A stretch of 64,000 nt of DNA from Leisingera daeponensis DSM 23529 (GTDB lineage Bacteria > Pseudomonadota > Alphaproteobacteria > Rhodobacterales > Rhodobacteraceae). Below the pieces are notes generated by a model. That model worked only from the letters and a program-made list of their open reading frames with translations, made no database searches and was not told the origin of the DNA. Of the stretch, positions 7,034 through 15,769 are shown piece by piece. Where the stretch lies: NCBI RefSeq assembly GCF_000473145.1, contig NZ_KI421500.1, positions 3,541,225 to 3,605,224 on the forward strand, written 5' to 3'. Within the stretch, counting starts at the first letter, position 1. The number at the start of each line of letters is the position of its first letter. The position numbers and the translations under genes were made by a program.

Positions 7034-8692
7034 ATGGCAGACCGTTTCCGCGTGACACTGGCGCAGCTGAACCCCACCGTGGGCGATCTGGCAGGCAACG
7101 CCGCCAAGGCCCGCGCCGCCTGGGAGGAAGGCCGCAAGGCCGGCGCCGATCTGGTCGCGCTGCCGGAAATGTTCATCACCGGCTACAACACCCAGGATCT
7201 GGTGATGAAGCCGGTCTTCCACCAGGCCGCCATCGCCGAGGTCGAAAAACTGGCGGCGGACTGCGCCGATGGTCCGGCTCTGGCGGTTGGCGGGCCGTGG
7301 GTCGAGGGCGGCAGGCTCTACAATGCCTATCTGATCCTGAAGGACGGCAAGATCGCCTCGCGCTGCCTCAAGCACCATCTGCCGAACGAGACCGTGTTTG
7401 ACGAGGTCCGCCTCTTCGAGGCCGGCCCCTTGGGCGGCCCGTATTCCGTCAGCAACACCCGCATCGGCTCCCCCATCTGCGAGGACGGCTGGCACGAGGA
7501 TGTGGCGGAAACCCTGGCCGAAACCGGCGCCGAATTCCTGCTGATCCCCAACGGCTCGCCCTATTTCCGCAACAAGATGGAAGTGCGCTTCAACATGATG
7601 GTGGCGCGCGCTGTCGAAACCCACCTGCCGGTGATCTACCTCAACATGGTGGGCGGCCAGGACGATCAGGTGTTCGACGGCGGTTCCTTCGCCCTGAACC
7701 CGGGCGGCGCACTGGCAGTTCAGATGCCGCTGTTCGACGAGTGCATCACCCAGGTCGACCTCATCCGCACCGGGGACGGCTGGCGCGTGGAGGAAGGCGA
7801 AAAGGCGCATCTGCCGGACGAATGGGAGCAGGACTACCGGGTGATGGTGGACTCCCTGCGCGACTACATGGGCAAAACCGGCTTCAAGAAGGTGCTTCTG
7901 GGACTGTCCGGCGGCGTTGACTCGGCGATTGTCGCGGCCATCGCGGTGGATGCGCTGGGGGCGGAGAATGTCCGCTGCGTGATGCTGCCGTCTGAGTACA
8001 CCAGCCGGGGATCGCTCGACGATGCCGAAGCCGTCGCCAAGGCGCTGGGCGTCCGTTATGACTATGTTCCGATCAGCGAGGCACGGGCTGCCATCACCAG
8101 CACGCTGGCGCCGCTGTTTACCGGCCTCGATGCGGATATCACCGAGGAAAACATCCAGTCCCGCCTGCGCGGCCTGCTGCTGATGGCCATGTCCAACAAG
8201 TTCGGCGAGATGCTGCTGACCACCGGCAACAAGTCCGAGGTGGCTGTGGGCTATGCCACCATCTATGGCGACATGAACGGCGGCTACAACCCGATCAAGG
8301 ACCTCTACAAAACCCGCGTGTTCGAAACCTGCCGCTGGCGCAACGCCAACCACCGCCCCTGGATGAAGGGCCCGGCGGGCGAGGTGATCCGCCCCAATGT
8401 GATCGACAAGCCCCCCTCGGCGGAACTGCGCGAAGATCAGAAGGACAGCGACAGCCTGCCGGATTACCCGGAACTGGACGCCATTCTGGAAATTCTGGTC
8501 GATCTGGAGGGGTCAATCGCAGATTGTGTTGCGGCGGGCTTTTCCCGGGACGTGGCCAAACGGGTCGAGCATCTGCTTTATATCAGCGAATACAAACGCT
8601 TCCAGTCCGCGCCCGGTGCCCGGCTGACGCCGCGGGCGTTCTGGCTGGACCGCCGGTACCCGATCGTGAACCGCTGGCGCGACCCGACCTGA
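7034..8692 (+). CDS. nadE: Glutamine-dependent NAD+ synthetase (552 aa)
   Basis: Catalyses the last step of NAD synthesis, amidation of nicotinic acid adenine dinucleotide with ATP and glutamine. The N-terminal nitrilase domain holds the triad Glu45 (LPEMFITGY), Lys113 (CLKHHLPNE) and Cys149 (SPICEDGWHE). An ammonia-channelling C-terminal synthetase domain has the pyrophosphatase loop LGLSGGVDSAIVAAIAVDA and TTGNKSEVAVGY. Length fits the bacterial two-domain form. ATG at 7034 gives the conserved start (MADRFRVTLAQLNPTVGD). It stands alone, divergent from the MORN gene. nadD lies elsewhere in this window. Confidence 0.95.
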   Translation: MADRFRVTLAQLNPTVGDLAGNAAKARAAWEEGRKAGADLVALPEMFITGYNTQDLVMKPVFHQAAIAEVEKLAADCADGPALAVGGPWVEGGRLYNAYLILKDGKIASRCLKHHLPNETVFDEVRLFEAGPLGGPYSVSNTRIGSPICEDGWHEDVAETLAETGAEFLLIPNGSPYFRNKMEVRFNMMVARAVETHLPVIYLNMVGGQDDQVFDGGSFALNPGGALAVQMPLFDECITQVDLIRTGDGWRVEEGEKAHLPDEWEQDYRVMVDSLRDYMGKTGFKKVLLGLSGGVDSAIVAAIAVDALGAENVRCVMLPSEYTSRGSLDDAEAVAKALGVRYDYVPISEARAAITSTLAPLFTGLDADITEENIQSRLRGLLLMAMSNKFGEMLLTTGNKSEVAVGYATIYGDMNGGYNPIKDLYKTRVFETCRWRNANHRPWMKGPAGEVIRPNVIDKPPSAELREDQKDSDSLPDYPELDAILEILVDLEGSIADCVAAGFSRDVAKRVEHLLYISEYKRFQSAPGARLTPRAFWLDRRYPIVNRWRDPT

Positions 8693-8712
8693 GGCACGCG
8701 TTAACCCCTTGA

Positions 8713-8735
8713 AGGCGCGGGTCTTTTCCGCGCTT
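8713..8735 (+). terminator. Possible terminator after nadE
   Basis: GCGCGG (8715-8720) and CCGCGC (8728-8733) form a short hairpin with flanking AA and TTT; weak, without a long T-run. Confidence 0.35.
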
Positions 8736-8870
8736 TCCGCCCTTTCCCCGGGCAGCTTCCGTGACGGTAAAGTCCTGATATGCGGCGAAAAAAACACAAT
8801 ACCGCAATGCGCGGCAGAGGCGGCCGCGTGGACGCTGGACCGCCGATTCCGCAGCGGGCATAGAGACCTC

Positions 8871-10202
8871 ATGCCTGGACCGAGACTGCCTCATTTCCAA
8901 TCCAATCTGGCCTTGCCCAAGGCTGTCGACGCCGTGGTGATCGGCGGCGGCATCATTGGTGCCGCCACCGCGCTGGAACTGGCCGAGCGCGGCCACTCCG
9001 TGCTCTTGTGCGAAAAGGGGCAGATCGCGGGCGAGCAAAGCTCGCGCAACTGGGGGTGGGTACGGATCTCCTGCCGCGATCCGCGGGAAATCCCGCTGAT
9101 GGCGGAATCGCTGCGCCTTTGGGAAGGGCTGGCGGCGCGCACCGGGCAGGACACCGGGTTCACCCGCTCCGGCATCCTCTACACCGCCGGCACGGCCAAG
9201 CGCGAAGCCCAGCTGGAGCGCTGGCTGCGCAACCTTGATGGCTGGGGGCAGGGCGCCCGGATGGTGCGCGGACCGCAGCTGGCGCAGCTGATGCCGGGCC
9301 ACCAGACCAAGACCCGCAGCGCCCTGCTCACGCCGATGGACGGGCGGGCCGAGCCGCATATGGCCACCCACGCAATCGCCACTGCCGCCCAGGCCGCGGG
9401 CGCCAAGATCATGACCGAATGCGCGGTGCGCAGCGTCGAAACATCGGCCGGGCGCATCAGCGGCGTGATGACGGAACGCGGCCGCGTTGCCTGTTCGGCG
9501 GTGGTGGTGGCGGGCGGCGCCTGGTCGCGGCTGTTTCTCGGCAATGCGGGCATCAGCCTGCCGCAGCTCAAAGTGCTGAACTCGGTCCTGCGCACCTCGC
9601 CGGTGCCGGGCGGGCCGGACATCGCGGTGCGCACCGGCAACCTGGGCCTGCGCAAGCGGGCCGATGGCGGCTACACCGTCTCGGACGCGCTGGAGAACAT
9701 GGTCGATATCGTGCCCGACAGCTTCCGCCTGGGCTGGGCGTTCCTGCCCAGCCTGCGGCACGAATGGCGCGCCCTGCAATTCCGGCTCACCAGCCGCTGG
9801 CGCGAGGAGGCGGCGCAGGCCCGCCGCTGGCAGCCGCAGCAGACCACCCCGTTCGAGCTGTGCCGGGTGCTGGATCCAGCCCCTTCGCAAAAGGCGCTGA
9901 AAAGCGGCTGGGCGGCAGCGCAAAAGGCCTTCCCTGTGCTGCAGGGCGCCGATGTGGTGCAAAGCTGGGGCGGGCTGATCGACGTGACCCCGGACGCGAT
10001 CCCGGTGATCTCGCAGGCCAACCAGCTGCCGGGCCTGTTCATCGCCACCGGGTTTTCCGGTCACGGCTTCGGCATCGGCCCGGCCGCGGGCAAGCTTGCC
10101 GCCGATCTGGTGACTGGCGACAGGCCTGTCGTGGATCCGCATGACTTCCGCCTGTCCCGCTTCACCGACGGCAGCAGATACGGCCCGCGAAGCGGCTACT
10201 GA
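8871..10202 (+). CDS. FAD-dependent oxidoreductase, DAO/DadA-like (443 aa)
   Basis: The N-terminal Rossmann motif (AVVIGGGIIGAATALELAER) starts about residue 18 and binds the ADP part of FAD. The DAO-family C-terminal segment GLFIATGFSGHGFGIGPAAG is intact. Such enzymes oxidise D-amino acids, sarcosine or similar amines in the cytoplasm and pass electrons to quinone or oxygen. I chose ATG 8871, which leaves a short N-terminal tail before the Rossmann strand. An in-frame extension up to 8709 lacks a ribosome site and crosses the putative nadE terminator. Substrate is not defined by the sequence or the neighbours. Confidence 0.82.
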   Translation: MPGPRLPHFQSNLALPKAVDAVVIGGGIIGAATALELAERGHSVLLCEKGQIAGEQSSRNWGWVRISCRDPREIPLMAESLRLWEGLAARTGQDTGFTRSGILYTAGTAKREAQLERWLRNLDGWGQGARMVRGPQLAQLMPGHQTKTRSALLTPMDGRAEPHMATHAIATAAQAAGAKIMTECAVRSVETSAGRISGVMTERGRVACSAVVVAGGAWSRLFLGNAGISLPQLKVLNSVLRTSPVPGGPDIAVRTGNLGLRKRADGGYTVSDALENMVDIVPDSFRLGWAFLPSLRHEWRALQFRLTSRWREEAAQARRWQPQQTTPFELCRVLDPAPSQKALKSGWAAAQKAFPVLQGADVVQSWGGLIDVTPDAIPVISQANQLPGLFIATGFSGHGFGIGPAAGKLAADLVTGDRPVVDPHDFRLSRFTDGSRYGPRSGY

Positions 10203-10211
10203 CCGCGTCCC

Positions 10212-11144
10212 TTACCCCATCAGCTGATAGCTCACTGGCACATAGCGGAAACCGTCGCCGCGGGGTTCGACAAATCCCGCCGCCGGGAACGGCATGTGAT
10301 AGCCGATCATCGGGAGCTTGTCCGCCGCCAGCATCCCCAGCACCCGGCGGCGCGACTCCGTTGCCGCCGCCTTGTCCATGTCGAACATCACTTCCCAATC
10401 GGGCCGGGCGAAGCTCCAGACATAGTGGTTGGCCAGATCCGCGGTCAGCACCAGCTGGCGGTTGCCGCTCTCCAGCATATAGCACATATGCCCCGGCGTA
10501 TGGCCAAAGCCGGCCATTGCGGTGATCCCCGGCGCCACGCTGGCGCCATCATCGATAAAGGTGGTCTTCTCGGCCAGCGGCGTCATGTTCTGGGCCACCA
10601 GATCGCCCACCCGGTCGCCCGGGTCGCGCTTGGACCAGAAATTGTATTCCGCCGCCCCGGTCACATAGCGGGCGTTCGGAAAGGTCGGCGCGCCATCGGT
10701 CATCAGCCCGCCGATATGGTCCGGATGCATATGGGTGATCACCACGACGCTGATCTGGTCCGGCGTCACCCCGGCGGCGGCCAGCGACCTGGCAATGCCG
10801 CCATTGCCCAGCCCGGTGTCGAACAGCACCAGCTCCCCGCCGGTATCGACGAGCGTGGGCGTGAAATAGAACTGAACGGTTTCGGCAGAGATGAAATTCT
10901 CCTCCGACACCTCGGCAAACTCCTCATCGCTTGCATTGCCGCCAAAGATGGCTTTCGGCTCCTCCCGCTGCGCCGAGCCATCCAGCAGAGTGGTGACCGG
11001 CATTTCCGCCAGTTTGAACGAATGGGCAATCTGCGCTTCGGCGCGGCCGCCATGGGCACCGGCCAGCAGCGGCGTTGCAGCCCCGGCGAGGGGCAGGGCA
11101 GCGGCCCCGGCGAGGGCGGCGCGGCGGGAGAGGGAAACAGTCAT
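10212..11144 (-). CDS. Metallo-beta-lactamase-fold hydrolase, probably Tat-exported (310 aa)
   Basis: The N-terminus carries a twin-arginine type signal (SLSRRAALAGAAALPLAGAA). The mature part has the zinc motif HMHPDHIGG (HxHxDH), a downstream GHTPGHMCY histidine and an LTADLANH aspartate, so the dinuclear metal site looks complete. Related periplasmic proteins include lactonases and aryl hydrolases; an N-acyl-homoserine lactone lactonase is possible but unproven. It converges on the FAD oxidoreductase with a 9-base gap and no visible terminator. Confidence 0.85.
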   Translation of the reverse strand: MTVSLSRRAALAGAAALPLAGAATPLLAGAHGGRAEAQIAHSFKLAEMPVTTLLDGSAQREEPKAIFGGNASDEEFAEVSEENFISAETVQFYFTPTLVDTGGELVLFDTGLGNGGIARSLAAAGVTPDQISVVVITHMHPDHIGGLMTDGAPTFPNARYVTGAAEYNFWSKRDPGDRVGDLVAQNMTPLAEKTTFIDDGASVAPGITAMAGFGHTPGHMCYMLESGNRQLVLTADLANHYVWSFARPDWEVMFDMDKAAATESRRRVLGMLAADKLPMIGYHMPFPAAGFVEPRGDGFRYVPVSYQLMG

Positions 11145-11251
11145 GGCATAACCTCCGGTGGTGTTGGGCTGGCTTAACCCTAGCGCTCCGGACGCAGAGG
11201 GCTGTAAACAATCCCGTGAGGCGGGTTAAGATGCGGTCAGGAGGCAGCGTC

Positions 11252-11680
11252 ATGAGCCAGAACAAGACCGTTCCGACGGGGGCAAGCGTTGAGGCGTTCC
11301 TTGCCGGTGTTGAACCGGCCCGCAAGGCGGCGGAGGCGCAGCAGCTGGATGCGCTGTTCCGCCGGACGACCGGCTACGCACCGCAGATGTGGGGGCCGTC
11401 ACTCGTCGGCTACGGCCGCTACCACTACCGCTATGCCACGGGGCGGGAGGGCGACTTCCTCGCCACCGGCTTCGCGCCGCAAAAGGCGCGCCATTCGATC
11501 CACATCATGCCGGGCTATCAGGACTACGGTGCCATCCTCTCCCGCCTCGGCAAGCACAAGCTTGGCAAAAGCTGCCTCTATGTGAACAAGCTCGACGATA
11601 TCGACCTGGAGGTGCTGGCCGAACTGATCCGCGCAGGCCTGCGGGATCTGAACGACATCTGGCCGGTGCAGCCGGCTTGA
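11252..11680 (+). CDS. DUF1801 (YdhG-like) protein (142 aa)
   Basis: Small cytoplasmic protein. The region MWGPSLVGYGRYHYRYATGR followed by FAPQKARHSIHIMPGY and GKSCLYVNKLDDID matches the DUF1801 fold. No catalytic residues are known for this family. ATG 11252 is chosen because TCAGGAGG lies 7-8 bases upstream. An intergenic space of 127 bases separates it from gltX. Confidence 0.8.
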   Translation: MSQNKTVPTGASVEAFLAGVEPARKAAEAQQLDALFRRTTGYAPQMWGPSLVGYGRYHYRYATGREGDFLATGFAPQKARHSIHIMPGYQDYGAILSRLGKHKLGKSCLYVNKLDDIDLEVLAELIRAGLRDLNDIWPVQPA

Positions 11681-11807
11681 CGGGCCGCGGCTTTCATCTT
11701 TCCCGAAATACTCCCGCCGGAGGCCTGCGCCGCAGGCGCGCGCACTCTGCCGAAACTGGACAAACCGCGGCCCATGTGACAAGGGGCAAGGCAACAGGAG
11801 ACTCGTG

Positions 11808-13133
11808 ATGACCACCACCCGTTTTGCCCCGTCGCCGACCGGCTATATCCACGTCGGCAACCTGCGCACCGCGCTGATGAACTATCTGATCGCCCGTAAG
11901 GCCGGCGGCACCTTCATCCTGCGCATCGACGACACCGACCCGGAGCGGTCCAAGGAAGAATACGTCGATGCCATCAAGCAGGACCTGGAATGGCTGGGCC
12001 TGACCTGGGACAAGGTGGAGCGCCAGTCCGAGCGGCTCGACCGCTATGTTGCCGCGGCTGACAAGCTGCGGGAAATCGGCCGCTTCTACGAGGCGTTCGA
12101 GACCCCGACCGAGCTGGACCTGAAGCGCAAGAAGCAGCTGAACATGGGCAAGCCGCCGGTCTATGACCGCGCCGCGCTGGCGCTGTCGGCGGAAGACAAG
12201 GCCAAGCTGCGCGCCGAGCGCGGCGATGGCGTCTGGCGCTTCAAACTGGATCAGGAACGGATCGAGTGGACCGACGGCATCCTGGGCGACATCTCCATTG
12301 ATGCGGCCTCGGTCTCCGACCCGGTGCTGATCCGCGGCGACGGCCAGTTCCTTTACACCCTGGCCTCGGTTGTGGACGACACCGAAATGGGTGTGACCCA
12401 TGTGGTGCGCGGCTCTGACCATGTGACCAACACCGCCACCCAGATCCAGATCATCGAGGCGCTGGGCGGCACCGTGCCGTCTTTCGCGCACCACTCGCTG
12501 CTGACCGGCCCGCAAGGCGAAGCGCTGTCCAAGCGCCTGGGCACGCTGGCCCTGCGCGATCTGCGCGAAGCGGGCGTGCAGCCGATGGCGCTCCTCAGCC
12601 TGATGGCGCGGCTCGGCTCCTCCGACCCGGTGGAGCTGCGTTCGGAGCTGGCGGAGCTGATCGACGGTTTCGACATCAACCGCTTCGGCGCCGCGCCGAC
12701 CAAGTTCGATGTCGAGGATCTCTATCCGCTGACCGCCCGCCACCTGCAGTCGCTGCCGCTGGCGGCGGTGCAAGCCCACGTGGATGCGCTGGGCGTCCCG
12801 GCTGAGAAACAGGCGGCGTTCTGGGACATGGCCAAGGAAAACATCACCACGCTCAAGGATCTGGCGGGCTGGTGGGAGCTGTGCCGCGACGGCGCCGAGC
12901 CGCTGGTGGCCGATGAGGACAGGGACTTCATTGCCGAGGCGATGGCGCTGCTGCCCGAAGGCCCCTATGACAGCGACAGCTGGGGCAAGTGGACCGCCGC
13001 CGTCAAGGACGCGACGGGCCGCAAGGGCAAGGGGCTGTTCATGCCGCTCAGGAAGGCCGTGACCGGCATGGAGCGCGGCCCCGACATGTCCGCGCTGCTG
13101 GCGCTGATGGACACCGTCCGCGCCCGCGGCTGA
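11808..13133 (+). CDS. gltX: Glutamyl-tRNA synthetase (441 aa)
   Basis: Class I synthetase that charges tRNA-Glu (or mischarges tRNA-Gln where Gln is made by GatCAB). The HIGH-type motif is FAPSPTGYIHVGNLRTALMN at the very N-terminus; the KMSKS-type motif is ALSKRLG. The anticodon-binding alpha-helical part follows. At 441 residues it is shorter than the usual ~470. Many Rhodobacteraceae carry two gltX genes; this may be the shorter paralogue. ATG at 11808 is preferred over GTG at 11805 because AGGAG at 11796-11800 gives better spacing. Confidence 0.93.
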   Translation: MTTTRFAPSPTGYIHVGNLRTALMNYLIARKAGGTFILRIDDTDPERSKEEYVDAIKQDLEWLGLTWDKVERQSERLDRYVAAADKLREIGRFYEAFETPTELDLKRKKQLNMGKPPVYDRAALALSAEDKAKLRAERGDGVWRFKLDQERIEWTDGILGDISIDAASVSDPVLIRGDGQFLYTLASVVDDTEMGVTHVVRGSDHVTNTATQIQIIEALGGTVPSFAHHSLLTGPQGEALSKRLGTLALRDLREAGVQPMALLSLMARLGSSDPVELRSELAELIDGFDINRFGAAPTKFDVEDLYPLTARHLQSLPLAAVQAHVDALGVPAEKQAAFWDMAKENITTLKDLAGWWELCRDGAEPLVADEDRDFIAEAMALLPEGPYDSDSWGKWTAAVKDATGRKGKGLFMPLRKAVTGMERGPDMSALLALMDTVRARG

Positions 13134-13171
13134 GGCAGCCTGCGGCGGAAAAAGCCGGTCAGAAACAGTTC

Positions 13172-13202
13172 AGGGGCGGCGCCGAAAGGGCCGCCCTTTT
13201 TT
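13172..13202 (+). terminator. Terminator after gltX
   Basis: GGGGCGGC pairs with GCCGCCC around a short loop, followed by six T residues. Confidence 0.85.
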
Positions 13203-13224
13203 CGTGCGGTTCCGTCAAGGGGCG

Positions 13225-13378
13225 GGACGGCGGCGCTCCCGTCCGCCGGAGCTGCATCGCAGATGCATCCCCTGCGGTTGGGCCGGGCGCCGCGCGGATG
13301 CGCGGCGCGGCACCGCGCCTTGGCGCGGTGCCATGCCCAACTGGGCAAAGGGGCAGCTTGCCTGCGCCTGAACAGGCG
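13225..13378. repeat. Array of at least six GC-rich hairpins between gltX and the DUF2254 gene
   Basis: The 13203-13437 gap holds no gene but a chain of inverted repeats: GGACGG/CCGTCC (13225-13244), GCATC/GATGC (13254-13266), a perfect 9-bp hairpin at 13287-13308, a perfect 11-bp hairpin with a TT loop at 13309-13332, GCCCA/TGGGC (13335-13346) and CGCCTG/CAGGCG (13365-13378). The third and fourth abut one another. This resembles a palindromic repeat cluster (REP/BIME-like) or a structured RNA. Confidence 0.6.
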
Positions 13379-13437
13379 GGAGAGCGCCGCAGCACCGCAG
13401 GAAAACAGCGGACCGCCCGCCGGGAGGCGCTAGCGGA

Positions 13438-14631
13438 TCAGCCGCTGCCGCCTTCGCCAAGCTCCTTGCGCATCTCCGCCGCCGCCTTGGCCATTTCCGG
13501 GTTGGAGTGGCTTTCCAGCTCCTCCAGGGTCTTCTGCATCCAGCCCATGACCGAGGGGGACTCGCTGCCGCTGCGGGCAATCGGCGGGAAGGCGCAGCGC
13601 AGCAGGTGGCGCGCGGTCACCGGCGGCACCTTCACGTTGGGAAAGTCCGGCTTCCGGGTGCTGCTGATCTCATCGGCGGGCATGGTTTCCCACAGCAGCC
13701 GCCCCAGCCGTCCCATCACCTCAATCGCGGTGCCCGGATCATTGATGCCGGGTGACAGCGCCCGCTGCGCCGTCTCCGCCAGCAGGGTGAGGCCAAAGGA
13801 CGGGTCCTGATCGAAACTGCGCACGTCTCCGATGTCGACCGCCTTCGAGGCCGCCTTGCAGAAGTCGTTGTCTCCGCCCGTGGCCCAGGCCACCGGCTGG
13901 CCGCGCAGGATGTATTCGCCGGGCGCGCGTGCCAGGGTGATCTCGGTGCCGGCCTCCTGCGCAAGCTCGTCCAGCTGCGCCATCCCGGCAAAGCGCACAA
14001 AGCCGCTGCGGGCGGCCGGGATGACCACCGCACCGGCGGGAACGCCGCCGCTGTCAGAGCATTGGCCGCCCAGGCAGGGCGCGTCGAGCCGCGCGCGCAT
14101 GCTGTCGCGGGTCCGGGATTCGATCAGCCGCAGCGTATGGTCCATGCTGCCCAGCCCGGACAGGTGATCAATCCAGCGCAGGATCGCGCCGACGATCAGG
14201 AACACGACCACGATGGTGATGCCGAACACCACCAGCGCGCCTTCAGGGGTGTAATACCGCGCCCGGAACAGGATCACGCCGCTGAGCGAGAAGATGAACC
14301 CGCCCACAAATGTCGCCAGCACCCGGTGGGTCACGGTATCTTCCAGCAGCAGCCGGTAGACCCGCGGCGTCGCCATCGAGGCAGCGGTGCGGTAGGCGCT
14401 GACCATGACGTTGAGCGAAAAGGTGGTGACGGCCAGCATGCCCGACGCCAGGATCGTCAGCACCGGCAGCACCGCCTCGCGCCCGAAGTCCTCGCTCAGG
14501 CTGTCGGGCAGCAGCGGTTTGGCCAGCGGTGCCAGCAGCAGCGCCAGCAGCGACAGCACGGAAATCAGAACCACCCGGAACCAGAGCTTGCGGGCAATCC
14601 GCCTGAGGTGCAAAAGAAACTGCTCAATCAT
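13438..14631 (-). CDS. DUF2254 membrane protein (397 aa)
   Basis: Four membrane segments occupy the first ~170 residues (FRVVLISVLSLLALLLAPL, AVLPVLTILASGMLAVTTF, VLATFVGGFIFSLSGVILF, ALVVFGITIVVVFLIVGAIL), followed by a soluble C-terminal half with the family block FDQDPSFGLTLLAETAQRAL and SPGINDPGTA. This is typical of DUF2254, whose role is unknown though some members are discussed as channels. The gene overlaps the preceding cyclotransferase-like gene by 8 bases, so the two are translationally coupled. Confidence 0.85.
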   Translation of the reverse strand: MIEQFLLHLRRIARKLWFRVVLISVLSLLALLLAPLAKPLLPDSLSEDFGREAVLPVLTILASGMLAVTTFSLNVMVSAYRTAASMATPRVYRLLLEDTVTHRVLATFVGGFIFSLSGVILFRARYYTPEGALVVFGITIVVVFLIVGAILRWIDHLSGLGSMDHTLRLIESRTRDSMRARLDAPCLGGQCSDSGGVPAGAVVIPAARSGFVRFAGMAQLDELAQEAGTEITLARAPGEYILRGQPVAWATGGDNDFCKAASKAVDIGDVRSFDQDPSFGLTLLAETAQRALSPGINDPGTAIEVMGRLGRLLWETMPADEISSTRKPDFPNVKVPPVTARHLLRCAFPPIARSGSESPSVMGWMQKTLEELESHSNPEMAKAAAEMRKELGEGGSG

Positions 14632-15199
14632 GAGCGGAGCTTATCCTGCGCGCGCCGGTGCTGTCGATCAGATCGTCGAACAGAGCGCGCTCCGTCCGGC
14701 TCAGGCGCTGGTGGCGCGGATAGCGGGGCGCCGCCCGGTCATCCAGGAGGGGCGCGTCCCAGCCATCGGTGGTGGCGATGAAATCCAGCACGCCCGCCTC
14801 GCCGAACACCTGAAGATAGCCCTGCAGCACCACATCCAGATAGCTCAGCAGAATCGGGTGCTGCTCGGTGGCGCCGTTTTGCTTGTCCGCAGCCACCGCA
14901 TAGACGGAAATCTCCGGCGATCCCGGCAGCCCGTGCTGCACCTTGCCGGATGCGGGCAGACGTTCATAGGCGAACTCGCGTTCGTCCAGCGCCGCCCAGT
15001 CGGCGCCCGGCACCTCGGCAATCAGCCCGCCGATGGTGCTGGCCTCGCAAGGCACTGCCGACAGAAACGCCGCCTCGCGCAGGCCCGTATGCACCCAGGC
15101 GCGCCGCCAGCCGCTAAGCCGGGCCGGCTGCGCGCCGCCATAGCCATGCGTCGCCGTGTTCACCAGGCTGCCGTAGCCAAAGAAGTAAGGAGCCGTCAT
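14624..15199 (-). CDS. Gamma-glutamylcyclotransferase-fold (GGCT/AIG2-like) protein (191 aa)
   Basis: The N-terminal FFGYGSLVN motif is the substrate-binding loop of the GGCT fold. A mid-protein DEREFAYERLP segment supplies the expected acidic catalytic position. Such enzymes cleave gamma-glutamyl amines or peptides to 5-oxoproline; the exact substrate is open. I prefer ATG at 15199 over a TTG at 15220, because GGAAAGG lies upstream of it and the protein then starts just before the conserved motif. It leads a two-gene unit with the DUF2254 gene and is divergent from the Rrf2 regulator. Confidence 0.75.
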   Translation of the reverse strand: MTAPYFFGYGSLVNTATHGYGGAQPARLSGWRRAWVHTGLREAAFLSAVPCEASTIGGLIAEVPGADWAALDEREFAYERLPASGKVQHGLPGSPEISVYAVAADKQNGATEQHPILLSYLDVVLQGYLQVFGEAGVLDFIATTDGWDAPLLDDRAAPRYPRHQRLSRTERALFDDLIDSTGARRISSAHD

Positions 15200-15229
15200 C
15201 AGCGCGCCTTTCCGCTGCAATTCCGGTTA

Positions 15230-15243
15230 TTGATGTATGTCAA
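15230..15243. promoter_or_regulatory. FnrL-type box in the divergent GGCT/Rrf2 promoter region
   Basis: TTGAT-GTAT-GTCAA matches the TTGAY-N4-RTCAA consensus of FNR-family regulators in Rhodobacteraceae. Its centre is about 39-41 bases upstream of a start inferred from the -10-like TGCAAT (15263-15268), as at class II activated promoters. GATGTAT inside it also resembles one half of an NsrR box, so autoregulation by the adjacent regulator is an alternative. Confidence 0.5.
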
Positions 15244-15299
15244 ACCGCTTTTTCCTCCCGTGTGCAATAAGCGATGCACCATAGCTGCGGGAGCGACCC

Positions 15300-15749
15300 A
15301 TGCGGATTACCAAAAGGACCAACATTGCGGTGCGGCTGCTGATGTATTGCGCTGCGCATGAAGACCGCCTGGTGACCAAGGCCGAGATTGCCGAATGCTG
15401 CAACATCTCGGAAAACCACCTGGCGCAGGTGATCAACCAGCTGAGCCAGCTGGGCTACCTGACGACCCAGCGCGGCCGCAACGGCGGCATGAACCTGGGC
15501 CGGCCCGCGGCGGAGATCCGGATCGGTGACGTGTTCCGGGATGTCGAGGGCAACCTGCCGATGGTGGAATGCTTTGCCGATGCGGACAACACCTGCCCGC
15601 TGGCGGGGGCCTGCCGCCTGAAGGTGGCGCTGGCCGACGCCGCGCAAGCGTTCTATGCCTCGCTGGATGACATTTCCCTGGAAGCGCTGGTCTGCGACAA
15701 CCACGATCTGCTGCGCATCCTGCAGCCGGTGTCCTGCGGCTCCCGCTGA
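15300..15749 (+). CDS. Rrf2-family iron-sulfur transcriptional regulator, NsrR-like (149 aa)
   Basis: An N-terminal winged helix (MRITKRTNIAVRLLMYCA, VTKAEIAECCNISENHLAQV) is followed by three cysteines spaced C-x7-C-x5-C (ECFADADNTCPLAGAC), the cluster ligands of Rrf2 sensors. Overall resemblance is to NsrR, which loses repression when nitric oxide damages its cluster. The ATG at 15300 starts the standard MRIT N-terminus. The upstream FnrL-type box suggests expression at low oxygen, consistent with nitrosative stress. No NO-detoxifying enzyme lies next to it, so its targets are elsewhere. Confidence 0.85.
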   Translation: MRITKRTNIAVRLLMYCAAHEDRLVTKAEIAECCNISENHLAQVINQLSQLGYLTTQRGRNGGMNLGRPAAEIRIGDVFRDVEGNLPMVECFADADNTCPLAGACRLKVALADAAQAFYASLDDISLEALVCDNHDLLRILQPVSCGSR

Positions 15750-15769
15750 ACGGCCTGCCGCAGAGCTGA

